Part shown: piece by piece, positions 1 to 6,845 of the stretch
How positions within the stretch are numbered: position 1 is the stretch's first letter
Layout of the letters: each line of letters opens with the position of its first letter
Assembly: GCF_004349105.1 (NCBI RefSeq)
Contig: NZ_SMLB01000025.1
Coordinates: 1 to 64,000 of the forward strand
Origin: Jiangella aurantiaca
GTDB lineage: Bacteria; Actinomycetota; Actinomycetes; Jiangellales; Jiangellaceae
Direction of reading: 5' to 3'
DNA length: 64,000 bases
The notes under the pieces: generated by a model
Databases searched by the model: none
The model's input: the letters and a program-made list of their open reading frames with translations, nothing else
What the model was told of the DNA's origin: nothing
Position numbers and translations under genes: made by a program

Positions 1-874
1 GCACCCTGGTCGCCTCGCACGTCATCGGCTACGACGCCAACGGCAACCGCACGTCCGACGTCGCCCGCACGATGGACGCCGACAACCACGGCACCTACCT
101 GGACCGCACCTACGCGTACACGTTCGACCCGCGCGACCGGGTCGCCGGCGTGGAGAAGACCGACACCTCCACCGGCTCCGTCCTGTCCACCGAGACCTAC
201 GTGCACGACGCCGCCTCCAACGTGATCTCCCAGACCGTCGCTGGCGTGACCACGTCGTTCCTCTACGACCGCAACCGGCTGCTCACCGCGACCTCGGCCG
301 GCGTGGTCGGCACCTACAACTACGACCCGTTCGGCCGCCTGGACACCGTCACCAGCGCCGGCCTGGTCATCGAGCGGTACACCTACGACGGGTTCGACCG
401 CGTCGCCACCCACCGGTCCCTGGAGTCCGACGGGTCCAGTTCGACGACGGCGTACGCGTACGACCCGATGGACCGGACCGCATCGCGCACCTCCGACGCC
501 GGCACAGCGGGTGCGGAGATCACCGAGTTCTCCTACCTCGGGCTGTCCGGCGAGGTGCTGTCCGAGGAGGTCGCCGGGCAGATCCAGACCTCCTACCAGT
601 ACTCGCCGTGGGGTCAGCGGCTCTCCCAGATCAAATACACCACCGACACCGGCGGGTCGGTGGAGGAGGACTCCTACTACGGGTACAACCCGCACACCGA
701 CGTCGAAACCCTCACCGACACCACCGGCAACACCCGCGCCACCTACGGCTACACCGCCTACGGCAAGGACGACGACACCCAGTTCACCGGCGCCGACGCG
801 CCCGATCCCGGCGACCCCGGCGCGGAGCCGTACAACGTGTACCGGTTCAACGCCAAACGATTCGACCCCGCCTC
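1..874 (+). repeat. Copy 1 of large direct repeat (RHS core)
   Basis: Bases 1-866 match 2240-3105 with no difference that I could find. The first mismatch is at 867/3106 and identity is lost after 874/3113. The left border is beyond the window. The repeat covers the RHS repeat core but stops before the conserved end of the core. Lack of divergence implies a recent duplication or ongoing gene conversion. Confidence 0.92.
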
Positions 875-1793
875 CGACAGCTACGACATGGGATTCCGGG
901 ACTACTCACCGGGCCTGAACCGGTTCCTCACCCGCGACAACTACAACGGCGCCCTCGCCGACCTCAACCTCGGCCTCAGTCCCTGGACCATGAACCGCTA
1001 CGCCTACGCCGGCGGCAACCCACTCGGATTCGTCGAACTCGACGGCCACCGCCCCGTCGCGATCGACGGCGGCGGCATCAGCACACCACCCACCGATACA
1101 TCAGAGAGCACAGAACTCCCAGGAGTCGCGCCGCTCGCCGGCAACCCCACGGACAGCGGTGCACCCTCGCCTGGCGGAACGCATAGCACATATTCTGCTC
1201 CGTGGGCGGGTGTGCGAACACCGCTGGACTACTACTTCCTGACTGCAACCGCCATGACCTCCTATGGTGCAGGCGGTGAGATACGGTCGTTCCGGCAAGC
1301 GCAGAACACCGTTCGGGACATGTTCGATCGAGGTAGCGCACGTGCACGCGGCCTGGCGGACCGCATCGACGAACTCATGGCGCAGGTCGATCGAACTGGC
1401 GCGGCAGGCGAGGCACTCCGCGGCGTCGGCATCCTCGGCGCGCTTAGCTCCGCCGGAACCACCGCCATCACGCAATGGCAAAATGATGCCAACGACCCAT
1501 CGCTGTCCACCGCCGACCGCATTGCGAGGACTACAGTCAGAACGACTCTCGTGGCCGGTATCGGTGGCGCCGGCGCCGTTGCCGGCGCTGGCGTTTGTGG
1601 CGTCATCAGCGGGGGCCTCCTCGCAGCAGGCTGCGGCGTGGCTGGCGCCGAGGCTGGGGCCTGGCTTGGGGATCAGGTAGCCAATTGGGCCGTACCCTTG
1701 GTACCTAGCGCGATTGACAGTGTCCAGGGCATTGTGGGAGGGGCAGGAGACGTCGCTGCTGACGTAGGGTCGTTCTTGAATCCATTTGACTGA
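3..1793 (+). CDS. RHS/YD-repeat polymorphic toxin, 3' part (5' end outside window)
   Basis: The frame is open from the window edge, so the N-terminus is missing. The visible core is a run of YD repeats (GYDANGN, YNYDPFGRLDTV and YAYDPMDRT types), which form the shell of RHS/teneurin-like cages. It ends with the conserved RHS-associated core (RFDPASDSYDMGFRDYSPG, then NRYAYAGGNPLGF) near nt 850-1050. The last ~247 codons (about 1050-1793) are unrelated to RHS repeats. They carry charged helical segments and a glycine/alanine-rich hydrophobic stretch near nt 1550-1690, suggestive of a membrane-active tip. This tip is visibly AT-richer than the core, as expected for an exchanged toxin cassette. 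A small membrane protein follows 18 bp later and is the likely immunity partner. RHS identity is secure; the toxic activity is inferred. Confidence 0.88.
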   Translation, partial: TLVASHVIGYDANGNRTSDVARTMDADNHGTYLDRTYAYTFDPRDRVAGVEKTDTSTGSVLSTETYVHDAASNVISQTVAGVTTSFLYDRNRLLTATSAGVVGTYNYDPFGRLDTVTSAGLVIERYTYDGFDRVATHRSLESDGSSSTTAYAYDPMDRTASRTSDAGTAGAEITEFSYLGLSGEVLSEEVAGQIQTSYQYSPWGQRLSQIKYTTDTGGSVEEDSYYGYNPHTDVETLTDTTGNTRATYGYTAYGKDDDTQFTGADAPDPGDPGAEPYNVYRFNAKRFDPASDSYDMGFRDYSPGLNRFLTRDNYNGALADLNLGLSPWTMNRYAYAGGNPLGFVELDGHRPVAIDGGGISTPPTDTSESTELPGVAPLAGNPTDSGAPSPGGTHSTYSAPWAGVRTPLDYYFLTATAMTSYGAGGEIRSFRQAQNTVRDMFDRGSARARGLADRIDELMAQVDRTGAAGEALRGVGILGALSSAGTTAITQWQNDANDPSLSTADRIARTTVRTTLVAGIGGAGAVAGAGVCGVISGGLLAAGCGVAGAEAGAWLGDQVANWAVPLVPSAIDSVQGIVGGAGDVAADVGSFLNPFD

Positions 1794-1811
1794 CAACAGA
1801 ACGGGACGGGA

Positions 1812-2228
1812 ATGCTTGCCGGAGACTCGGCGCTCTTTATTGGCGCTCTGCCCTTCTTGTTCCTCGGCGTTGGTTTGCGTATCGGACACTTCCGCAAGGT
1901 CGCCTGGATATATTTTGACCTAACTTGGCCAGCGATATTCCGGAATGGAATCTTCGCTTCGCTGCCAACAGGAGTTGTTATTCTCTGTGGATACGTATTG
2001 AGCCTTCCTGGGCAGCAGAATAGCGGCAGCTTCGAGAACACCCCGTTTCAGAATCTTGTTCTGCTCGCCCTGCTGGCATCCTTAGCCCTGCTGTTTATCA
2101 CCTTCTTTCGCCCTCCCAAGTTCTTGAAGCCAAAGTGGATCCGTGAGGCCGATCGAGAGATAACAGCCGACCCATCCGGTTGGCGATCAAGAGCGGAGAT
2201 CTTGCGCGGCCTACGCCGCAGGAATTGA
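1812..2228 (+). CDS. Small membrane protein, putative immunity protein for the RHS tip
   Basis: 138 residues from an ATG preceded by a GGGACGGGA ribosome-binding site. Three hydrophobic segments are visible (about residues 7-25, 48-66 and 82-100), followed by a basic and acidic soluble tail. It lies 18 bp downstream of the RHS gene on the same strand and shares the lower GC content of the RHS tip, so the two probably arrived together. I recognise no named family. Its position immediately after a polymorphic toxin tip with a hydrophobic domain suggests an immunity protein that protects the producer membrane; this is inference from context. Confidence 0.6.
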   Translation: MLAGDSALFIGALPFLFLGVGLRIGHFRKVAWIYFDLTWPAIFRNGIFASLPTGVVILCGYVLSLPGQQNSGSFENTPFQNLVLLALLASLALLFITFFRPPKFLKPKWIREADREITADPSGWRSRAEILRGLRRRN

Positions 2229-2239
2229 TGGCGATCGGT

Positions 2240-3105
2240 GCACCCTGGTCGCCTCGCACGTCATCGGCTACGACGCCAACGGCAACCGCACGTCCGACGT
2301 CGCCCGCACGATGGACGCCGACAACCACGGCACCTACCTGGACCGCACCTACGCGTACACGTTCGACCCGCGCGACCGGGTCGCCGGCGTGGAGAAGACC
2401 GACACCTCCACCGGCTCCGTCCTGTCCACCGAGACCTACGTGCACGACGCCGCCTCCAACGTGATCTCCCAGACCGTCGCTGGCGTGACCACGTCGTTCC
2501 TCTACGACCGCAACCGGCTGCTCACCGCGACCTCGGCCGGCGTGGTCGGCACCTACAACTACGACCCGTTCGGCCGCCTGGACACCGTCACCAGCGCCGG
2601 CCTGGTCATCGAGCGGTACACCTACGACGGGTTCGACCGCGTCGCCACCCACCGGTCCCTGGAGTCCGACGGGTCCAGTTCGACGACGGCGTACGCGTAC
2701 GACCCGATGGACCGGACCGCATCGCGCACCTCCGACGCCGGCACAGCGGGTGCGGAGATCACCGAGTTCTCCTACCTCGGGCTGTCCGGCGAGGTGCTGT
2801 CCGAGGAGGTCGCCGGGCAGATCCAGACCTCCTACCAGTACTCGCCGTGGGGTCAGCGGCTCTCCCAGATCAAATACACCACCGACACCGGCGGGTCGGT
2901 GGAGGAGGACTCCTACTACGGGTACAACCCGCACACCGACGTCGAAACCCTCACCGACACCACCGGCAACACCCGCGCCACCTACGGCTACACCGCCTAC
3001 GGCAAGGACGACGACACCCAGTTCACCGGCGCCGACGCGCCCGATCCCGGCGACCCCGGCGCGGAGCCGTACAACGTGTACCGGTTCAACGCCAAACGAT
3101 TCGAC
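2240..3105 (+). pseudogene. Orphan RHS core fragment, truncated at both ends
   Basis: The reading frame matches the RHS core of the first gene exactly, but there is no start codon of its own and the frame runs in from the end of the putative immunity gene. At 3106 the match ends just before the DP-containing core terminus. From there the RHS frame reads arginine- and proline-rich nonsense, while a different frame becomes protein-like. The copy therefore lacks an intact core end and any toxin tip. Orphan RHS fragments downstream of a full gene can serve as donors for tip exchange, but this one looks broken rather than functional. Confidence 0.8.
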
Positions 3106-3113
3106 TCCGCCTC
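2240..3113 (+). repeat. Copy 2 of large direct repeat (RHS core)
   Basis: Second copy of the segment at 1-874, offset 2239 bp, same orientation. The two copies bracket the toxin tip and putative immunity gene. Homologous recombination between them would delete the interval 867-3105. Confidence 0.92.
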
Positions 3114-3278
3114 GTCGACGCCCAGGCCGCGCAGGCCGCCGTCACGGCCGCCGCCGAGGAGCTGCGCCGCCGCGGCATCGCGCACGAGCTTGAGCACGTG
3201 CGGGTGCGCCTCGACGAGCCCGCCCAGCCGCTGCCCAGCTGGACCGACTTCCAGCCGACGCTGCCCGACGGCGACTGA
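3108..3278 (+). pseudogene. 3' fragment of an unknown gene joined to the RHS copy
   Basis: From the end of the RHS duplication a new frame reads as a helical, charged protein end (AAVTAAAEELRRRGIAHE, then a DEPAQPLPSWTDFQP-type tail), stopping with TGA at 3276-3278. It has no start because its 5' part was replaced by the RHS copy. The stop overlaps the ATG of the next small ORF, so the two were once translationally coupled. I recognise no family. Confidence 0.5.
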
Positions 3279-3472
3279 TGAGAACGTTCGGCAGCTGGTC
3301 CTCCTGGGAAGACGCGGGTGCAGCCCTGACCGGGCGGCTGCCCGACGGCGACCTCGACCGGTTGGCCGACGAGCAGGGCCGCAACCGCCTCGCGGTCTTC
3401 CTCGACGCCGCCCGCCGCCTCGACCCGGCCCGCGCCGTCGGCGCCGATCCCACGCCGGCGGGCCTGACCTAG
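3278..3472 (+). CDS. Small hypothetical protein
   Basis: 64 residues. The ATG overlaps the TGA of the preceding fragment (TGATG), which supports the start. The product is acidic and helical (WEDAGAALTGRLPDGDLDRLADEQG, read in part), with no membrane segment or recognisable motif. It is the intact second half of a gene pair whose first gene was decapitated by the RHS duplication, so it may no longer be expressed. Function unknown. Confidence 0.45.
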   Translation: MRTFGSWSSWEDAGAALTGRLPDGDLDRLADEQGRNRLAVFLDAARRLDPARAVGADPTPAGLT

Positions 3473-3633
3473 GTGATGGCCTGGCGGGCGGCCGTCGGGA
3501 GCGCGGCGAGCTGGTGGAGGTGCGCCGCCTGGAGGTCGGCGATGCGGTCCATCAATGCGCGATCGGCGGCGATGCTCGTGTCCAGCTCGCGGCGCCGCTC
3601 GACGACGCCCTGAGGTAGACCGGGTAGCGCTCC
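3469..3633 (-). pseudogene. Truncated helical protein fragment
   Basis: On the minus strand, about 47 codons before the stop (CTA at 3469-3471) read as a plausible amphipathic helix (ERRRELDTSIAADRALMDRI and onward). Upstream of about 3634 the sequence turns into the direct-repeat block, so the 5' part of the gene seems to be lost at that junction. It converges with the preceding small ORF. No family recognised. Confidence 0.35.
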
Positions 3634-3735
3634 TGTCAAGCCTCCAGATGGGGCCAAATCAAACCGACACAACATTCGGCACCCCGACCGATGGGGCCGA
3701 ATCAAACCGTCAGGTGGGGGCCAAATCAAGCCGCC
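3634..3735. repeat. Three ~20-bp imperfect direct repeats, IS-end-like
   Basis: The motif GATGGGGCCAAATCAAACCG occurs at 3647-3666. It recurs at 3690-3709 with A-to-G inside the core and at 3714-3733 with G-rich variation. Multiple short direct repeats inside the terminus are typical of IS21-family ends, and the block starts near a TGT at 3634. No transposase frame survives nearby, so this is at most a solo end or remnant. Confidence 0.45.
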
Positions 3736-3794
3736 AAAGCCAGCCATCCCCACAGACACAGGCAGAACCGCTTACATCAAGCCGATCTTGCTGA

Positions 3795-4007
3795 GATCAC
3801 CTCACTGATGGTGACGAGAAACACGTCGAGATCGACCTGACCAGAGACGGCGTCTCAAAGGTCAGGTGCCCCATGACGCCGTACTTTGAGCGCAACATCT
3901 CCGACCACATCGTCAAGCGGGCCAGTCGTCGCTGGAACTTGCGATACGGCATGCGGGCCGCCTTCACGCTCGTGGTGAGTGCGTACTCGGTGTCCGGCGC
4001 CGTCTAG
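3795..4007 (+). pseudogene. Remnant of a small protein gene
   Basis: The frame from 3795 to the TAG at 4005-4007 reads as well-mixed, protein-like sequence with a short hydrophobic stretch near the end (AAFTLVVSAYSVSGAV). The only ATG is at 3873, giving 44 residues and leaving the protein-like upstream part untranslated. A second hydrophobic fragment in another frame follows at about 4195-4270 (AVAGAVVGTLLTAAGQLLAG). Together they look like pieces of one decayed membrane protein. No family recognised. Confidence 0.3.
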
Positions 4008-4355
4008 ATCGGTCGACACGGGATCGATGGCTTGCTGTGGCCAGTCGAGGTGCTGGGAAGCGTGGCGTTCGTCGCTGTCGCGCGTAGTCTCGCCGAAATC
4101 GATCGGTACGTGCCTCGGGGCCGGCTGGGCGTCATCATCTATCCGATCTCGCGGCGAGGTTCGCTCGAACAGATACACCAGGCAGATCGCGACGTGGACC
4201 GCAGTCGCTGGCGCCGTTGTCGGTACGCTGCTGACAGCCGCTGGCCAACTGCTCGCGGGCCAGCCAATCCGGGGGGGAAGTGGGGGATCCGGCCCCGAGG
4301 ACGACGAAGCGGCGGCCCCATACTGGGCTCCGCCGCTGGTCAGACCCGGTGTGAG

Positions 4356-4428
<73 letters not shown>

Positions 4429-4548
4429 AACGACGCTGAAGCTTACCATCGCCGTTCTCCAGAGCTGAAATCGAGCGCTGACCAGGTACGACTGCGCCGT
4501 CAGCGAAGCAGCACCGGAGGGTCACCCCGCTATGGCAGGGTAGAACGT

Positions 4549-4863
4549 ATGGCCAACCCGCCCGAACGCCGTGAGTACGACATCGACATCCCGGCCGAGG
4601 TGGAGCCCGGCACGTACGCCGACTTCGCCTCCATCTGGCACACCGCCGACTCCTTCGTCCTCGACTTCGCCGTCCTGAAGCGCCCGCCGAAACCGTCCGT
4701 CGCCGAGGACGGGAGCCGCGTGCTGAAGGTGCCAACCCGAGTGGTGACGCGCGTGCGGGTGCCACCGAGCCAGGTCTTCGAGATCATGAAGGGCCTGGAG
4801 AAGCAGTTGTCCATGTGGGAGCGCAGCCACGGCGTCAAGCGCCGGGCGCCGGAAGACTCCTAA
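4549..4863 (+). CDS. DUF3467 domain protein
   Basis: 104 residues. The sequence matches the DUF3467 pattern: an acidic YDIDIP start, the central FASIWHTADSFVLDF segment and the C-terminal VFEIMKGLEKQLSMWE helix. Family members are short soluble proteins found in many bacteria, with no assigned reaction. It sits 120 bp downstream of the tRNA-Lys locus and 5 bp before a small membrane protein gene on the same strand, so the two may be co-transcribed. Length matches the family. Confidence 0.85.
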   Translation: MANPPERREYDIDIPAEVEPGTYADFASIWHTADSFVLDFAVLKRPPKPSVAEDGSRVLKVPTRVVTRVRVPPSQVFEIMKGLEKQLSMWERSHGVKRRAPEDS

Positions 4864-4868
4864 CGCGC

Positions 4869-5246
4869 GTGGGCAATCTCCTGCGCATCGTCATCGGCCT
4901 GGCCGGGCTGGTCGCGGCGGCCTGGTCCGCCTCGCGGACGCTGCGGATGCGCCGTCACGGGCGTCCGGCCGACGCCGTCGTCACGGAGTCGACCCTGCAC
5001 CACCGGACGGGCGGGCAGGGGCAGCGGACCAGCCGCTGGGTCTCGATGGTCAGGTTCCAGGACGAGGACGGCGCCGAACGGACGTCGCTCCTGCCCGGAC
5101 GGTTCACCGTCGGCGAGACGGTCCGGATCCTGTACCTGCCGGACGGCTCGGAGCGGGTCGCGCGGGCCGGCAAGGCGTCGTTCCAGGAGACGTTCATGAT
5201 CCTCGGCGCCACTGCCGGCGGCATCGCGCTCACGCTATTGATCTGA
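4869..5246 (+). CDS. DUF3592-like membrane protein
   Basis: GTG start at 4869, five bases after the preceding stop, giving 125 residues. An N-terminal membrane helix (LLRIVIGLAGLVAAAWSAS) is followed by a soluble beta-rich core (VTES, SMVRFQDEDG, FTVGETVRILYLPDGSE). A C-terminal hydrophobic helix (TFMILGATAGGIALTLLI) ends the protein. This helix-beta core-helix plan is the usual DUF3592 arrangement. Function is unknown. Probably in one transcription unit with the DUF3467 gene. Confidence 0.72.
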   Translation: MGNLLRIVIGLAGLVAAAWSASRTLRMRRHGRPADAVVTESTLHHRTGGQGQRTSRWVSMVRFQDEDGAERTSLLPGRFTVGETVRILYLPDGSERVARAGKASFQETFMILGATAGGIALTLLI

Positions 5247-5258
5247 GCCGGACGTACG

Positions 5259-5286
5259 CCCGCCCCCGCTGGGCGTGTCGGGCGGG
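5259..5286. terminator. Possible GC-rich hairpin terminator
   Basis: CCCGCCC (5259-5265) can pair with GGGCGGG (5280-5286) across a 14-nt loop. It lies between the convergent ends of the DUF3592 gene and the CsbD gene. There is no T-run, as is common in high-GC actinomycetes. Confidence 0.4.
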
Positions 5287-5308
5287 GACGGACGGGTCTG
5301 GCGCGGCG

Positions 5309-5482
5309 TCAGCCCTTGAAGGCGTCCTTGACCTTCTCGCCGGCCTGCTTGAGATCGGACTTCGACTGCTCGGCCTTGCCTTCGGTCTCAGTCTTCTCGT
5401 CGTCGGTGACCTTGCCGAGCGCCTCTTTGGCCTCGCCCTTGGCCTTCTCGGCGGCGTTCTTCATCTTGTCGTCGCCACCCAT
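5309..5482 (-). CDS. CsbD family stress protein
   Basis: 57 residues. The start is the ATG at 5482, with a strong GGGAGGT ribosome-binding site upstream. The product is very rich in Lys, Glu, Ala and Gly in heptad-like repeats (KMKNAAEKAKGEAKEALGKV, then KSDLKQAGEKVKDAFKG). This is the signature of CsbD-like general stress proteins, which are abundant cytosolic proteins induced under sigma-B-type stress in other Gram-positives. It lacks membrane segments and cysteines. Length is normal for the family. Confidence 0.88.
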   Translation of the reverse strand: MGGDDKMKNAAEKAKGEAKEALGKVTDDEKTETEGKAEQSKSDLKQAGEKVKDAFKG

Positions 5483-5535
5483 GGGTGATACCTCCCTCGT
5501 GTGCCCTGGTCGGCCTGTACCCCAGGGTCGCCTGA

Positions 5536-6012
5536 CTATTCGGAGGGACAGACGTCGGTCGCCTCGACGCGGGCGATGACGCGGTCGGCGATGGACGTGA
5601 GCGCCTTGACGTCGTCGCCGGTGAGGACGTCGAAGAACTGCCGGCGGACGGCGTCGACGTGCGACGGCGCGGCGGCCTCGATGGCCGCCCGGCCCTCGGG
5701 GGTCAGGACGATGAACGCGCCGCGGCCGTCGGACGTGCACTCCTCGCGGCCGATGAGAGCGCGCTTCTCCATGCGGCTGAGGTGGTGCGACAGCCGGCTC
5801 TTCTCCCAGCGCATCGCCCGGGCCAGCTCGGACACCCGCAGCCGGGCGTCCTCGACGTCGGTAAGGTGCACGAGCACCTCGAAGTCCTGCATCGACAGCA
5901 TCGACGCGGTCTGCATCTGACGGCTCAGGGCGGCACCGAGGACCGTGTTCATGCGCAGATAGGCCCGCCAGGCATGCTGCTCGTGGTCGTCGAGCCACCG
6001 TGTCTCTGCCAT
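5536..6012 (-). CDS. MarR family transcriptional regulator
   Basis: 158 residues from the ATG at 6012. The winged helix-turn-helix is clear: FEVLVHLTDVEDARLRVSEL, then the recognition region RWEKSRLSHHLSRMEKRALI, then a DGRGAFIVLTPEGRAA wing. MarR proteins are dimeric repressors that usually bind a palindrome near their own promoter and release it on binding small molecules. The gene diverges from a YceI gene across a 100-bp gap holding a perfect GTCAAC-AAA-GTTGAC palindrome, so YceI and marR are the probable targets. Confidence 0.93.
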   Translation of the reverse strand: MAETRWLDDHEQHAWRAYLRMNTVLGAALSRQMQTASMLSMQDFEVLVHLTDVEDARLRVSELARAMRWEKSRLSHHLSRMEKRALIGREECTSDGRGAFIVLTPEGRAAIEAAAPSHVDAVRRQFFDVLTGDDVKALTSIADRVIARVEATDVCPSE

Positions 6013-6032
6013 GCCAAAGAGTCTACGGAATA

Positions 6033-6083
6033 GTTGACACGTCATCCAAGTTCGATAATCTGTGACGCGTCAACAAAGTTGAC
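6033..6083 (+). promoter_or_regulatory. Promoter plus palindromic MarR-type operator for yceI
   Basis: TTGACA at 6034-6039 and TAATCT at 6056-6061 form a 16-bp-spaced sigma-A-like promoter facing YceI. Directly downstream, GTCAAC-AAA-GTTGAC (6069-6083) is a perfect 6-3-6 palindrome over the expected start point. A further GTTGAC half-site overlaps the -35 box at 6033. The arrangement suits repression by the divergent MarR protein. Confidence 0.6.
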
Positions 6084-6112
6084 CACAGACCCCTCGGCAA
6101 GGAGCAGTGAAC

Positions 6113-6670
6113 ATGACCACGACGACCGACCTGAACCAGCTCACCGGCGACTACACGCTGGACGTGGCGCACACGCGGCTCGGTTTCGTCGCCCGGCACG
6201 CGATGGTGACCAAGGTGCGCGGCGCCTTCAACGAGTTCGACGGCACGGCCCACATCGACGGCAGCGACCCGAGCCAGTCCTCGGTGAAGATCGTCATCAA
6301 GACGGCCAGCATCGACACCCGCAACGAGCAGCGCGACGGCCACCTGCGCACCAACGACTTCTTCGAGATCGACACCTACCCAGAGATCACCTTCGCGTCG
6401 ACCGCGATCGGCCAGAAGGACGAGACGACGTTCCAGGTCACCGGCGACCTCACGATCAAGGACGTCACCAGGTCCGTCACCTTCGACCTGGAGTTCACCG
6501 GCGCCGCGACCGACCCGTTCGGCAACCAGCGCGTCGGCTTCGACGGCTCCCTGGTGATCAACCGTAAGGACTGGAACGTCACCTGGAACGCCCCGCTCGA
6601 GGCCGGCGGCGTCCTCGTCAGCGAGAAGGTCACGCTGGAGTTCGAGGTCTCGGCCATCAAGCAGGCCTGA
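6113..6670 (+). CDS. YceI family protein
   Basis: 185 residues. The ATG at 6113 follows AAGGAG at 6099-6104. The fold features of the YceI lipocalin-like barrel are visible: YTLDVAHTRLGFVARHAM at the start, SIDTRNEQRDGHLRTNDFF in the middle, and DVTRSVTFDLEF plus GSLVINRKDWNVTW towards the end. Members bind isoprenoid or polyisoprenoid-like lipids. No signal peptide is present, so this one is cytoplasmic. It is divergent from marR and most likely controlled by it. Confidence 0.92.
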   Translation: MTTTTDLNQLTGDYTLDVAHTRLGFVARHAMVTKVRGAFNEFDGTAHIDGSDPSQSSVKIVIKTASIDTRNEQRDGHLRTNDFFEIDTYPEITFASTAIGQKDETTFQVTGDLTIKDVTRSVTFDLEFTGAATDPFGNQRVGFDGSLVINRKDWNVTWNAPLEAGGVLVSEKVTLEFEVSAIKQA

Positions 6671-6691
6671 GGCCGACTCCGCGGTTCCTCC

Positions 6692-6725
6692 GACGCCGCG
6701 TCCGGACACGTCCGGGCGCGGCGTC
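6692..6725 (+). terminator. Strong intrinsic hairpin after yceI
   Basis: Arms GACGCCGCGTCCGGAC (6692-6707) and GTCCGGGCGCGGCGTC (6710-6725) pair over 16 positions with one G-U pair, followed by TTCTC. It sits 22 bp after the YceI stop. Confidence 0.75.
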
Positions 6726-6743
6726 TTCTCATGTCTCTGGGGT

Positions 6744-6775
6744 GCGCACCGTTCCATTGACATGGAACGGTGTGC
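6744..6775 (+). promoter_or_regulatory. Long palindromic operator over the sialidase promoter
   Basis: GCGCACCGTTCCAT-TGAC-ATGGAACGGTGTGC has 14-bp arms with one mismatch. The inner 11 bp of each arm (CACCGTTCCAT/ATGGAACGGTG) are perfect. A TTGACA -35 element (6757-6762) lies at its centre, with a weak TTGCAT -10 at 6780-6785. A repressor dimer bound here would occlude the promoter of the sialidase that starts at 6846. No regulator gene is adjacent. Confidence 0.6.
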
Positions 6776-6845
6776 CGTATTGCATGATCAGCACCCCCGC
6801 CCTCGGCCGCCGGCTCTCGCGCCCGCGATCCGGCCTGGAGGAACC

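Noticed and set aside
3469-3759. Full 96-residue minus-strand protein reading through the direct repeats
   Set aside because: The N-terminal third is encoded by the repeat block and is not protein-like; only the C-terminal ~47 codons look real, so only a fragment is listed.
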